Assembly (NCBI GenBank): GCA_022844205.1
Contig: JALHMF010000007.1
Location: 62,001-126,000 of the forward strand
Reading direction: 5' to 3'
Source of the DNA: Xanthobacteraceae bacterium
Lineage (GTDB): Bacteria > Pseudomonadota > Alphaproteobacteria > Rhizobiales > Xanthobacteraceae
DNA length: 64,000 bases
In this document: in pieces, positions 25,675-34,062 of the stretch
Numbering within the stretch: position 1 is the first letter of the stretch
How the letters are laid out: every line of letters starts with the position of its first letter
Position numbers and translations under genes: made by a program
The notes under the pieces: model-generated
The model's input: only the letters and a program-made list of their open reading frames with translations
Databases searched by the model: none
Told to the model about the DNA's origin: nothing

Positions 25675-26553
25675 GTGCGTCTCTTCACGACATCCGAGGC
25701 TGCGGATTATCTCCGGCTCAAGGAGCGGAAGCTCTATGAACTGGTCGCGGAAGGCGCGATCCCGTGCACGAAGGTGACCGGAAAATGGCTGTTTCCGAAA
25801 GACGAACTCGACCGCTGGCTGAACGAGAATCTCGTCCGCCCGAGCGGTCTCGATCGTCCGGAGCCGATGCCGATCATCGGCGGCAGCCACGATCCGCTGC
25901 TCGAATGGGCGCTGCGCGAAAGCGGCTCCGGACTCGCTACGCTTCCGGAAGGAAGCGAGGCGGGGCTGGAACGTTTTCAGCGGGGCGAACTCGTGGCCGC
26001 CGGCATTCATCTGCATTCGCTGAAGGAAGGCGATGCGAATATGGAGGCGGTAAATTCGCGGCCGGGTTTCAGCGACGCCGTTCTCATCCGTTTTGTGCAG
26101 CGGGAAGTGGGTCTGCTGACGGCGCCCGGAAATCCGCTCAAGCTGAAGGATCTGCGTGACGCCGAAAAGAAGGGCGCGCGGGTATCGACCAGGCCCGAAG
26201 GGGCCGGTGCCCAGCAACTCCTCCGCGTGCTGCTGCACCGGGCGGATATCCATCCGCGCCAGATGAAGCTCGTCGAGCCGCCCGCGCCGACCGGTCCCGA
26301 TGTCGCGCAGGCGATCCGCAACGATCGCGCCGATTGCGGAATCGCGATCCGGGCGGTGGCGAATGCATCCGGGCTTGGCTTCGTGCCGGTCGTCCAGGAG
26401 CGTTTCGATCTCGTCGTGCGCCAGCGCGACTATTTCCGCGCGCCGTTTCAGGCGCTCGTGAAATTCCTGCAATCGCCCGCGTTTCAGAATCGCGCGAAGG
26501 AAATGGGCGGCTATGAAACCGGCGAGGCGGGGCTGGTGCGCGTTGCGCCCTGA
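25675..26553 (+). CDS. excisionase-type HTH regulator with periplasmic-binding-like domain, probable molybdate regulator
   Basis: The 292-residue protein starts with an excisionase/MerR-like winged helix-turn-helix (FTTSEAADYLRLKERKLYELV, then GKWLFPKDELDRWL). From about residue 60 a PBP-like ligand domain (PF12727 type) follows, with IGGSHDPLLEWALRESG and later ADCGIAIRAVA, FVPVVQERFDLVVRQRDYF. Regulators of this build sit beside molybdate or tungstate transporters and molybdopterin genes and are thought to sense the oxyanion or a cofactor precursor. It is divergent from modABC, so it most likely controls that operon. The start, GTG at 25675, is the first in-frame start that keeps the whole HTH; no good ribosome binding site is visible. 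Confidence 0.82.
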   Translation: MRLFTTSEAADYLRLKERKLYELVAEGAIPCTKVTGKWLFPKDELDRWLNENLVRPSGLDRPEPMPIIGGSHDPLLEWALRESGSGLATLPEGSEAGLERFQRGELVAAGIHLHSLKEGDANMEAVNSRPGFSDAVLIRFVQREVGLLTAPGNPLKLKDLRDAEKKGARVSTRPEGAGAQQLLRVLLHRADIHPRQMKLVEPPAPTGPDVAQAIRNDRADCGIAIRAVANASGLGFVPVVQERFDLVVRQRDYFRAPFQALVKFLQSPAFQNRAKEMGGYETGEAGLVRVAP

Positions 26554-26803
26554 GCTCGAAGCGAAGCCGGGTTTTGTGATTATGGCGGCCGCCGACGAGG
26601 CAGAGCTGGTACTGCTTGGGCCGGGTTCGCAAGCCGACAGCGGTGGATTGGTTGCGGTGAATTATTCGCTAATTGCTGATTTCAACATGGCTCCGGCCGA
26701 GATCGATGGTAAATAGGCTTGCCAGCAATCCAGGCAGTCCCATATTAGACGGCGAAATGAAGTAAGAACGCCAACCGGGCCGAAAACCCAAGAGGAAAAC
26801 AGC

Positions 26804-27742
26804 ATGTTTAGCTTACGACTTCGTCCCCTGATGGCATTTCTGGCTGTCGCGGCACTGCTGGTGTTTGTTACTGTCGAAGTCATCGCAGCTCCAAGGATGA
26901 ACTCAGGCAGTCGCGGTAACCGTACCTTTTCCGCGCCACCTCCGACCGCGACATCGCCGAAAGCGGCTACCCCCATCGAACGCTCGATGACGCAGCCGGG
27001 GACGTCGATTGCGCGTCCGACGACACCGGCATCGCAACCCGGCGGACTGTTTAATCGCCCGGGACTGCTCGGCGGTCTGGCGGCCGGGTTTCTCGGTGCA
27101 GGCCTGATCGGGCTTCTGCTCGGCAACGGATTCCTGGGCGGTCTCGCCGGGATCACTTCTTTCCTTGGGCTTCTTTTGCAGGTCGGGTTGGTCGCGATAG
27201 TCGCAACGCTTGCATGGCGCTGGTGGCAGCGGCGCTCGCAGCCTGCATCCGCCTTCGCCGGTGGGCCGGCGATGCGCGATATGGCGGTTAACGATGCCAG
27301 GCCGCGCGCCTCCTTTGGCGGTTCAATCCCTGACGCGCCAATCAACATCAAGCCGGAAGACTTCGATGAATTTGAGCGGACGCTCGGCGAAGTACAAACC
27401 GCTTACAGCAACGAAGACCTCGGTGCATTGCGTTTGCGCGTCACGCCGGAGATGCTTTCCTATTACGCAGAGGAACTGGCGGCGAATGCGAGCCGCGGGG
27501 TCATGAATAAAATTACCGATGTGAAGCTGCTGCAGGGCGATCTCGCTGAAGCTTGGCGAGAGGGCGACGACGACTATGCAACAGTCGCCACCCGCTATCA
27601 GCAGATTGATAAAGTGCTGGACCGCGTCAGCGGCCGCCTGGTCGAAGGCAGCGATATTCCGGATGAAGGCGTCGAATATTGGACCTTCCGTCGCGCGAGC
27701 GGCGGTCCATGGCTGGTCTCGGCGATCCAGCAGACCAACTAA
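26804..27742 (+). CDS. Tim44-like domain protein
   Basis: A 312-residue exported or membrane-bound protein. An N-terminal hydrophobic segment (LMAFLAVAALLVFVTVEV) is followed by a Pro/Thr/Ala-rich linker, a Gly/Leu-rich hydrophobic stretch around residues 85-140 that probably spans the membrane once or twice, and a C-terminal Tim44-like domain starting near DFDEFERTLGEVQTAYSNEDLGALR and ending YWTFRRASGGPWLVSAIQQ. Mitochondrial Tim44 tethers the import motor; bacterial relatives are membrane proteins of poorly known role. The ATG has AGAGGA seven bases upstream. A strong terminator follows, so it is a single-gene unit. Confidence 0.88.
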   Translation: MFSLRLRPLMAFLAVAALLVFVTVEVIAAPRMNSGSRGNRTFSAPPPTATSPKAATPIERSMTQPGTSIARPTTPASQPGGLFNRPGLLGGLAAGFLGAGLIGLLLGNGFLGGLAGITSFLGLLLQVGLVAIVATLAWRWWQRRSQPASAFAGGPAMRDMAVNDARPRASFGGSIPDAPINIKPEDFDEFERTLGEVQTAYSNEDLGALRLRVTPEMLSYYAEELAANASRGVMNKITDVKLLQGDLAEAWREGDDDYATVATRYQQIDKVLDRVSGRLVEGSDIPDEGVEYWTFRRASGGPWLVSAIQQTN

Positions 27743-27766
27743 TAGTCCACCTTCATTACTTCTCAC

Positions 27767-27796
27767 AATGGCCGGGCCAAAAGCCCGGCCATTTTG
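27767..27796 (+). terminator. rho-independent terminator after the Tim44-like gene
   Basis: AATGGCCGGGC at 27767-27777 pairs perfectly with GCCCGGCCATT at 27783-27793 around CAAAA, followed by TT. This is a strong, textbook hairpin located 25 bases after the stop. Confidence 0.88.
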
Positions 27797-27850
27797 CTTG
27801 GCGGTGCGAATTTTTCTAAAAATCTCGCGACGCGATCAGAACGGGTGTTG

Positions 27851-27934
27851 TCAGTACCACCGTCCGCGGCCGAACCAGCCTCCACCTAACAGCAGTAACA
27901 CGACGAGAATGATGAGAAGTGTGTTGGTATCCAT
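27851..27934 (-). CDS. 27-residue membrane peptide, DUF3309-like
   Basis: A very short minus-strand gene. It encodes a peptide with a single hydrophobic helix (TLLIILVVLLLLGG) followed by a basic, aromatic tail WFGRGRWY. A good ribosome binding site, GGAGG, lies five bases before the ATG. The pattern (Asn-Thr-Leu-Leu-Ile-Ile-Leu core, glycines, then Arg and Tyr or Trp) matches small DUF3309-like proteins common in Rhizobiales. It would insert in the inner membrane; the function is unknown. It lies alone between the Tim44 terminator and the DUF421 gene. Confidence 0.72.
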   Translation of the reverse strand: MDTNTLLIILVVLLLLGGGWFGRGRWY

Positions 27935-28090
27935 ATGAGCCTCCACCGGTGATTGATGACGCTCTAACCCGGTGGAACCCTCATTGTTCCCTAATAGCGC
28001 GGCATAGTTTTGTTACCGCACATTCCCCCTTTGCCGTCACCGAATGGCCAAGCAGCCGGCCATTGCTCTCCTATCCGGCTTCGCAAAAGA

Positions 28091-28630
28091 TCAGGCGCCC
28101 AAATTCCTTCGCTTCCGCTTCTTGCCCTCCGATCCGCCGCTCCATGGCACGATACTGATCTCGCCGTTCTCTTCCATGCAGGCGGTGGAAACCTGTTTCA
28201 GTGATTTCACGCCACTCTTGCGAGCGAGACTTTCCAGCTCATCCACGGTGATCATCTCGTGGCGAAGATTTTTTCGCAGTAGTTTCCCGTCCCGGATCAG
28301 CAAGAGCGGCGGCCTGCGGGTAAGCCAGCCGAAAAACTTGAAGCGGTAACCGAGCCAGTCGAGGACGAAATCCCAGAAGACGATGGTCAGCACCAGCGCC
28401 GCACCCTCAGTGACAGATTTATATTCCCTGGCGAAAGCGTTCTGGGCGGCATCCGCGATCACGACGATCACCAGCACATCCGCGATGCCGATCCCGCCGG
28501 ATTGCCGCAACCAGAAGCGGAATACGAGGAAGATGCCGAGATACATTAGCGTGCCGCGGAGCACCATTTCCGCGATTGAATGGGTTGGCACCAGCAGGCT
28601 GTGCCAGTCGATACCAATGAGTTTTTCCAT
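28091..28630 (-). CDS. DUF421 domain-containing membrane protein (YetF-like)
   Basis: The 179-residue protein has three hydrophobic helices at the N-terminal end (VLRGTLMYLGIFLVFRFWL; IADVLVIVVIADAAQNAF; ALVLTIVFWDFVLDWLGY) and then a soluble domain containing RPPLLLIRDGKLLRKNLRHEMITVDELESLARKSGV, the DUF421/YetF_C signature. YetF in Bacillus spores takes part in membrane events; in most bacteria the function is unknown. It is a single gene facing away from the tRNA. Confidence 0.9.
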   Translation of the reverse strand: MEKLIGIDWHSLLVPTHSIAEMVLRGTLMYLGIFLVFRFWLRQSGGIGIADVLVIVVIADAAQNAFAREYKSVTEGAALVLTIVFWDFVLDWLGYRFKFFGWLTRRPPLLLIRDGKLLRKNLRHEMITVDELESLARKSGVKSLKQVSTACMEENGEISIVPWSGGSEGKKRKRRNLGA

Positions 28631-28724
28631 ATTTGATCGCCGTGTGTGGAATGGAACCGAACCGGGCCGCGAGGCTTAACCCGGCGCGGAATTTTTCGTT
28701 CCGGCGAGCCGTGGCAACAAGGGT

Positions 28725-28950
28725 TTAACGTAATGACGGCGTCTGGCATGCCGCGCTTTGGCGCCGGGTTGCGCGGCTTGAATCCCCATGAATTGCTTGC
28801 TGGAGCGAAATCTCCAATGCGGCAACCGGCGCCAGCAAGCTCATGAGGCCGATCTGCGTGGCCATGTGAAGTGAAAGCGGCTCCAGCCGCGTGGCGGAAA
28901 ATACAACCACGCCGAACAGAAAGATCGCCGCGGCTTTCAGGCAGACCGCT
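28725..28950 (-). pseudogene. possible remnant of a CtaG-like membrane protein next to tRNA-Met
   Basis: A short minus-strand frame with protein-like hydrophobic segments: AAAIFLFGVVVFSATRLEPL and HMATQIGLMSLLAPVAALEI. The histidine-methionine-glutamine followed by LLAP resembles a segment of CtaG-like cytochrome oxidase assembly proteins. The frame runs out of the tRNA gene itself and has no start of its own, so it would be a truncated fragment. The family assignment rests on a short stretch and is tentative. Confidence 0.35.
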
Positions 28951-29027
28951 TGGTAGCGGAGGAGGGATTCGAACCCCCGACACACGGATTATGATTCCGT
29001 TGCTCTAACCAACTGAGCTACTCCGCC
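28951..29027 (-). tRNA. tRNA-Met (CAU anticodon, elongator type)
   Basis: On the minus strand the 77 bases fold as a full tRNA: acceptor GGCGGAG paired with CTCCGCT, D-arm GCTCAGTTGGTTAGAGC, anticodon stem ACGGA/TCCGT around the loop ATCATAA with anticodon CAT at its centre, T-arm GGGGGTTCGAATCCCTC, discriminator A and an encoded CCA. A paired first base and a regular acceptor argue against the initiator. A tRNA-Ile with a lysidine-modified CAU anticodon is the alternative, but the arm sequences look like elongator Met of Rhizobiales. Confidence 0.92.
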
Positions 29028-29052
29028 CCGGCCGGGCGATGCCCGGAGCGCG

Positions 29053-29081
29053 GCAATATCTACGGCAGGCGCAGCAGTCAA
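29053..29081 (-). promoter_or_regulatory. promoter of the tRNA-Met gene
   Basis: Read on the minus strand, TTGACT (29081-29076) is followed after exactly 17 bases by TATTGC (29058-29053), about 25 bases before the tRNA 5' end. The spacing and the near-consensus -35 box suit a housekeeping sigma promoter. Confidence 0.6.
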
Positions 29082-29296
29082 GGCAAACTTGCCGCCCGTT
29101 TCGACCTCCGTATTTGACACAATTTACACTAGCATATCAGGGGCCAGGTTCCAGTTTTCCGGCCAATCCGCAGGCCATGGAGGCGAGATCGTCCGGCTCA
29201 ATAAGGAATTTGGCCGGCCATCCTTGTAGCCGTCGGTCTGTTGAGCTTCATCGAATTTGCGTTATTGGACTTGAACCGGAAACAGAAAAGCCGCGC

Positions 29297-29941
29297 CTAA
29301 GCATCCCGCGCGATGCGGATCAGCGAGAAATGCCCCATCGGCGGCATCGGCACGCGCTCGATCACGCGCACCCCGCCGTGCCTTGCGGCCCAGTTTGCGA
29401 TCCGGGCCCACGGAAATTCCGGCCGCCAGCCGAGACGCTTTGCGATCGGAGCAAAGCAGAGTTCGAACATCCTGCGCGGGCCGCTTTCCGCGCCGATGTG
29501 ATTGACGAGGATGATCTCGCCGCCCGGCTTCACCACGCGAGCAAATTCGTCGAGCGTTCTCTCCGGGTCCGGCACCGCGGTGATGACATATTGCGCGACC
29601 ACCACATCGAAGCTCGCATCCTTGAAGCCGAGTTTCTGCGCATCCATCGCCGAGACGCATTCGACATGGGTGAGCGACTGCTGCACCACGCGCTCGCGCG
29701 CCTTTTTGAGCATGGGTTCGGAATAGTCGACGGCATAGATCTTGTTGACGCGCTTGTAGTCCGGGAGCGCGATGCCGGTGCCCACGCCTACATCGAGAAT
29801 GCGTCCGCCGACCCGCTCGGCGGCGTCGATGGATGCGCGGCGGCCGGTGGCGAATACCTTGCCGAACACCTTGTCATAGAACGGCGCCCAGAAGGCATAG
29901 GCGCGGTTCAGGGTCGCCTGATCGATTTCGGGTTTTTGCAC
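29297..29941 (-). CDS. pmtA: phosphatidylethanolamine N-methyltransferase PmtA-type
   Basis: A 214-residue class I methyltransferase. It begins with an AYAFWAPFYDKVFGKVFATGRR segment typical of the PmtA family of Rhodobacter and rhizobia, followed by motif I ILDVGVGTGIALPDY, YAVDYSEPML and the FDVVVAQYVI post-motif. It converts phosphatidylethanolamine stepwise to phosphatidylcholine at the membrane using SAM, which matters for membrane lipids in this group. The GTG at 29941 is the start. It follows mnmA on the same strand by 12 bases and may be cotranscribed. Confidence 0.85.
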   Translation of the reverse strand: MQKPEIDQATLNRAYAFWAPFYDKVFGKVFATGRRASIDAAERVGGRILDVGVGTGIALPDYKRVNKIYAVDYSEPMLKKARERVVQQSLTHVECVSAMDAQKLGFKDASFDVVVAQYVITAVPDPERTLDEFARVVKPGGEIILVNHIGAESGPRRMFELCFAPIAKRLGWRPEFPWARIANWAARHGGVRVIERVPMPPMGHFSLIRIARDA

Positions 29942-29953
29942 GAGGTTGTCCGG

Positions 29954-31105
29954 TTATTCGGCTGCGATCATGCGCGGCGCTTCGCGCTTGGTCTCGGTGC
30001 GCTTGATCACACCGCCGCCCAGAACGCGGGCGCGGCTGTCACCGGACTCATAGAATACGCAAGCCTGTCCGGGTGCCACCCCTTCCTCGCCGCCGGCAAA
30101 CTCCACCTCGCCCCCCGCCGCCGACATAGATAGTGTGGCGGGGAGCGGCTGACGGGTGGAACGCACGCGCGCGAAGACCGGAATGCCGTCCTCGTTCGGC
30201 GTCCCGTCGCCGAGCCAGTTCAGGCCGGCGATGCGAACGCGCTGCACCAGCAACGCTTCGCGCGGACCCACAATGACCCGGCGTGCGGCTGGGTCGAGCT
30301 TCACGACATAAAGCGGCTCGCCCTCGGCGATGTTCAGGCCGCGGCGCTGGCCGATCGTGTAGTGGACGATGCCCCCATGCTGGCCGAGTACGCGCCCGTC
30401 GAGATGCACGATCTCGCCCGGCTCTGCCGCGTCCGGCTTCAGCCGTTCGATCAAATCCGTGTAACGGCCGGTCGGCACGAAGCAGATGTCCTGGCTGTCG
30501 CTCTTTTCGGCGACGGAAAGGCCCAGTTCGCGCGCCAGTTCGCGCACTTCGCGCTTCTCTATGCCGCCGAGCGGAAAGCGCAGATAGTCCAGTTGTTCCT
30601 GCGTCGTGCCGTAGAGGAAGTAGCTCTGGTCGCGGTCGGTATCCTGCGCGCGGTACATCGCACGCTTGTTGCCGACAACGCGGCTCTCCACATAATGGCC
30701 GGTGGCGAGAGCGGCGGCGCCGAGGTCGCGCGCGGTCTGCAGGAGATCCGCGAACTTGATCTCGCGATTGCAGGCAATACATGGGACGGGCGTTTCGCCG
30801 GCGGCATAGCTATCGATGAAGGGGTCGACCACTTTCGCGCGGAAACGCTCTTCGTAATCCAGCACATAATGCGCGATGCCGAGCCTGGCCGCGACCGCGC
30901 GCGCGTCGTGAATGTCCTGACCGGCGCAACACGCCCCCTTCTTCCGCACCGCCTCGCCGTGGTTGTAGAGCTGCAACGTGACGCCTACGACATCGTAGCC
31001 CGCACGCTTGCAAAGGGCAGCGACCACCGAGGAGTCCACGCCGCCGGACATTGCGACGACGACGCGCGTGGTTCCAGGGCTTCCGAGTTCAAGATCGAGC
31101 TTCAT
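29954..31105 (-). CDS. mnmA: tRNA 2-thiouridine(34) synthase MnmA
   Basis: MnmA thiolates U34 of tRNAs for Lys, Glu and Gln. The 383-residue protein has the PP-loop [12 protein letters not shown] near residue 20, the catalytic cysteine in the [10 protein letters not shown] block, the second cysteine in SQDICFVP and the tRNA-binding [16 protein letters not shown] chose the ATG at 31105, just after AAAGAG; a GTG seven codons earlier is possible. The length is in the usual range. It is upstream of pmtA on the same strand. Confidence 0.95.
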   Translation of the reverse strand: MKLDLELGSPGTTRVVVAMSGGVDSSVVAALCKRAGYDVVGVTLQLYNHGEAVRKKGACCAGQDIHDARAVAARLGIAHYVLDYEERFRAKVVDPFIDSYAAGETPVPCIACNREIKFADLLQTARDLGAAALATGHYVESRVVGNKRAMYRAQDTDRDQSYFLYGTTQEQLDYLRFPLGGIEKREVRELARELGLSVAEKSDSQDICFVPTGRYTDLIERLKPDAAEPGEIVHLDGRVLGQHGGIVHYTIGQRRGLNIAEGEPLYVVKLDPAARRVIVGPREALLVQRVRIAGLNWLGDGTPNEDGIPVFARVRSTRQPLPATLSMSAAGGEVEFAGGEEGVAPGQACVFYESGDSRARVLGGGVIKRTETKREAPRMIAAE

Positions 31106-31158
31106 GCACTCTTTATAGGTGCGCACCTGCGGCGGCGCAAAGGCGGGAATCTTTATTG

Positions 31159-31207
31159 GAGCATGATCTTTCCCGAAAACCGGGTCCCACTTTTCGGGAT
31201 CATGCTC
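31159..31207. repeat. intergenic palindromic repeat (Rhizobiales type)
   Basis: An imperfect palindrome of about 49 bases with outer arms GAGCATGATC and GATCATGCTC, and inner CCCGAAAAC and TTTTCGGG segments. The same design recurs at 53035-53079. Elements like this are scattered between genes in Bradyrhizobium and relatives. It separates mnmA from fliK and can form a stable hairpin. Confidence 0.85.
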
Positions 31208-31363
31208 TTACCCGGCAGGAGTTGCCGACCGGGCCAATCCTGCCGGTTATAGCGGGCGGCGCGTGCTGTCTAGAAGCTTAAAAATAAAGGTATTTTTTCA
31301 TCCCCGCTCTGGCCCGCCGCTTGCTCCACTAACGCCGGATCATTCTCGCGCAAAGGATCACCC

Positions 31364-32881
31364 GTGGCACGCGTTTCTCCCGTCCAGGCTTCCGAACTTC
31401 GTCCCGCTCCGCAGCACAACCAGCAGCAGAAGGGCGCAGACCCGTTTGCAATGCTGCTCGATACCGTATCGGACAAGCGCGTGAATGCGCCGGAGCCGCG
31501 ACGCAAGCCGGAGGCTCCGGAGAAATCGACGCGCGTTGAAGCCGCCGAGAAGCCGGAACGTCCGCAGCCGCGTCCGGAAGCGAAGCCCACAGCGGACAAG
31601 ACCGACGAGAGCAAGGAAACCTGCGCTCCCGCGAAGGAATCCGCGCCGAAGAGCGAAGATGCAGCCACCGATGATGCAGACATCACGGAGCAGGATACGG
31701 CTTCGCTGGGCGATGGTATGGAAACGCCTGTTGCAAATGTCAGCCATCCCGACGCGCCGGTTGTGCCCGCTGAAATCAAGCTCCCGGTTGAAAATCAGGT
31801 GGAAACAGATGTCGCCGCACCGGTCGCTCCTTTGGCCGATGCCGCGATCCCCGCGCTTGAAGCCGGCGCGGAGACGGATATCGATGCCACGGCAGGCGTT
31901 CAGCAAAACACAGAGCAGAATTCCGCGGAAGCCGATGTTGCGCAGACGGCACCCGCCGCCGCGGCCGAAATTTCGACAAACGTCCAGAACAACGCTCCCG
32001 CCGTTGCCGCATCGAAATCAAGTGGCGCTTCTCCCGTGAAGCCGGTTGATGGTGCCGCCGCAACGGTTAGCGCGGAAGCGGAGACGGAAGCCGAATTCGA
32101 AGACAAGCCGGTGCAGACCGCCAAAATCGAAGCGCCGGCCGAAGCCCGCAAGCCCGTTGCATCGAACCACGCCGAGGTGCGCGAAGCAGTGATCGCCGAG
32201 CATGGCGAGCAATCTTCCGCTCAGGTAAAATCATCCAATACCCCGGAAGTCAGCGCACAAGCGAAGGAAAACGCTTCGGTCAAACCGCTGGAACATGTGC
32301 CGGCACAATCCAATGTCGAGAATTCGACGCCACGCCAGCAGATCGTGCCGCAGACGACGCCGGTATTGCCGGAGCCGGTTCGCGCGCTGGCGGGCAGCAT
32401 TAATCCGGTCAATCTTCGTGCCGCCAATGACGGCGAGGGCAATGCCGTGCAGGCGAATGCAGGCGCGCTGGGCGTGGAAATCGCGAGCCGTGCGCGCGAC
32501 GGCGTCAAGCGCTTTGACATCCGCCTCGACCCGCCGGAACTGGGCCGCGTCGAAGTGAAACTCGAGGTCGATGCGAACGGCAAGACCTCAACCAGAATGA
32601 TCGTGGAGCGTCCCGAAACGCTCGATCTTCTCCAGCGGGATGCGCGCAATCTGGAGCGCGCCCTGCAAGCGGCCGGCCTGCACACCGAAGAGGGCGGCCT
32701 TGAATTCTCCCTGCAACAGCAGGGACAGAACGATTTCGCGGATGCCGGTTCCGACCGCGGCTACGACCGCCGCGGCGACTTTCTTGCATCCGCCATCGAA
32801 GACGCCGAGCCCGCATCGCCCGCGATGGACCGTTATGCGCGGTCCGTTCTCGCGCGCGGCGGCGTGGATATCAGGATCTAG
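31364..32881 (+). CDS. fliK: flagellar hook-length control protein FliK
   Basis: The 505-residue protein has the two-part FliK layout: a long, low-complexity N-terminal region rich in Ala, Glu, Pro and Gln that acts as the exported ruler, and from about residue 375 the conserved C-terminal FliK domain (VKRFDIRLDPPELGRVEVKL, then LLQRDARNLERALQAAGL) that switches FlhB export specificity. The start is the GTG at 31364, following AAAGGA. flgD follows after nine bases, so they share a transcript. No other flagellar structural gene is in the window. Confidence 0.87.
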   Translation: MARVSPVQASELRPAPQHNQQQKGADPFAMLLDTVSDKRVNAPEPRRKPEAPEKSTRVEAAEKPERPQPRPEAKPTADKTDESKETCAPAKESAPKSEDAATDDADITEQDTASLGDGMETPVANVSHPDAPVVPAEIKLPVENQVETDVAAPVAPLADAAIPALEAGAETDIDATAGVQQNTEQNSAEADVAQTAPAAAAEISTNVQNNAPAVAASKSSGASPVKPVDGAAATVSAEAETEAEFEDKPVQTAKIEAPAEARKPVASNHAEVREAVIAEHGEQSSAQVKSSNTPEVSAQAKENASVKPLEHVPAQSNVENSTPRQQIVPQTTPVLPEPVRALAGSINPVNLRAANDGEGNAVQANAGALGVEIASRARDGVKRFDIRLDPPELGRVEVKLEVDANGKTSTRMIVERPETLDLLQRDARNLERALQAAGLHTEEGGLEFSLQQQGQNDFADAGSDRGYDRRGDFLASAIEDAEPASPAMDRYARSVLARGGVDIRI

Positions 32882-32890
32882 GAGCGCATC

Positions 32891-33601
32891 ATGGCGGTCA
32901 CACCGGTCAATGGCTCAGGCACTTCGGTTACCGGCACCAGCCGGCAGTCGCTGGTCAGCAACTTCGACACGTTTCTACAATTACTGACGACGCAGTTGCA
33001 GAACCAGAACCCGCTCGATCCGCTGGATACCAACCAGTTTACCCAGCAACTCGTCCAGTTCGCGGGCGTCGAGCAGCAGCTCCGGCAGAACGAAAACCTG
33101 GAATCGCTGGTTGCCATCGGCAAGAGCCAGCGCAACACCGACGCGCTCAATTTCGTCGGCGCCACGGTGACGGCCGCGGGCGATACCACCCAGCTTCAGG
33201 ACAGCCTGGCCGTCTGGTACGTGACCTCGCCGAAACCGGCGCAGGCGAATATCACCATCACCAACAGCGAAGGCAGTGTCGTCTATGCCGGAACCTCGGC
33301 CATTGAAACGGGCACGCAGCCCTATCAGTGGAATGGACGCACTTCGACGGGCACGATCGCGCCGTCCGGCACCTACAAGATCGCCATCAACGCGGTGGAT
33401 ACGGCGGGCCAGAAGGTTACGACTTCCACGAACTTCTCCGGCGTCGTGGACAGCGTCGATGTCTCCGGCGAGCAGCCCGTGCTGATGATCGGCGCCACGC
33501 TGATCAATATTGATCAGGTCCGCTCGGTGCGCAGGCCTACGCCGACGATCACCGGCAACCCAGGAACGACGGGCACAACCGGGACCACCGGTACGAACTG
33601 A
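32891..33601 (+). CDS. flgD: flagellar basal-body rod/hook capping protein FlgD
   Basis: The hook scaffold protein needed for hook assembly. The 236-residue product has the conserved N-terminal FlgD segment FDTFLQLLTTQLQNQNPLDP and TNQFTQQLVQFAGVEQQLRQNENL, then a Tudor/Fn3-like region (GTIAPSGTYKIAINAVDTAGQ is the FlgD Ig-like motif). It ends in a short Gly-Thr repeat GTTGTTGTTG. It lacks a cleaved signal, as expected for type III exported proteins. It follows fliK directly. Confidence 0.92.
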   Translation: MAVTPVNGSGTSVTGTSRQSLVSNFDTFLQLLTTQLQNQNPLDPLDTNQFTQQLVQFAGVEQQLRQNENLESLVAIGKSQRNTDALNFVGATVTAAGDTTQLQDSLAVWYVTSPKPAQANITITNSEGSVVYAGTSAIETGTQPYQWNGRTSTGTIAPSGTYKIAINAVDTAGQKVTTSTNFSGVVDSVDVSGEQPVLMIGATLINIDQVRSVRRPTPTITGNPGTTGTTGTTGTN

Positions 33602-33689
33602 TCCGTTCCAAAGCCGGACAGTGTTGCCAAATCTTTCTAGGAATTAACGGATTCCGCGCGGGTCCGCGAAACACTTTGGAAACACATAC

Positions 33690-33704
33690 TTAGCGAAAAA
33701 TTCA
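33690..33704. promoter_or_regulatory. possible CtrA-like site upstream of sciP
   Basis: TTAG, seven bases, TTCA differs from the CtrA consensus TTAA-N7-TTAA at two positions; a TTAAC half-site lies 46 bases further upstream (33645). It is 53 bases before sciP. CtrA and SciP regulate one another in Caulobacter, so the location is apt, but two mismatches make it weak. Confidence 0.2.
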
Positions 33705-33756
33705 CGCCTCACCACTAGGTTCTGCCGATATTGGTAGTGCAGTGTGAGCGTAAAAA

Positions 33757-34032
33757 ATGACCGAGCCACAGCGCCCGAGAGCCAAGTATGTGATCGGGCC
33801 GGACGGTAGTCCCCTGACGATTGCCGACTTGCCGCCCCCAGGAACACGCCGGTGGGTTATCCGCCGGAAGGCTGAAGTTGTCGCCGCGGTTCGCGGCGGG
33901 CTTCTGTCGCTGGAAGAGGCTTGCAGTCGATACACGCTGACGGTGGAAGAATTCCTCGCCTGGCAGCAGTCGATCGACCGCCACGGTCTGGCCGGCCTGC
34001 GCACGACCCGTATCCAGCAATATCGCCAGTAA
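33757..34032 (+). CDS. sciP: CtrA inhibitor SciP (DUF1153)
   Basis: A 91-residue protein with the SciP/DUF1153 signature: KYVIGPDGSPLTIADLPPPGTRRWVIRRKAEVV, then GLLSLEEACSRYTLTVEEFLAWQ. In Caulobacter SciP binds CtrA-dependent promoters, many of them flagellar and cell-cycle genes, and blocks activation. The length matches the family. Placed right behind fliK and flgD, it probably helps time flagellar synthesis. The ATG lies after an AAAAA run. Confidence 0.93.
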   Translation: MTEPQRPRAKYVIGPDGSPLTIADLPPPGTRRWVIRRKAEVVAAVRGGLLSLEEACSRYTLTVEEFLAWQQSIDRHGLAGLRTTRIQQYRQ

Positions 34033-34062
34033 TTCTTTCGTTGTTTCGCCGCGTTGGCGGCC

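Noticed and set aside
26513-26716. Short plus-strand frame overlapping the end of the HTH regulator
   Set aside because: It overlaps the real gene, has no family likeness, and no ribosome binding site is seen.
28951-29027. tRNA-Ile2 (lysidine-modified CAU) instead of tRNA-Met
   Set aside because: The arm sequences look like elongator Met of Rhizobiales; a tRNA model would be decisive but could not be run.
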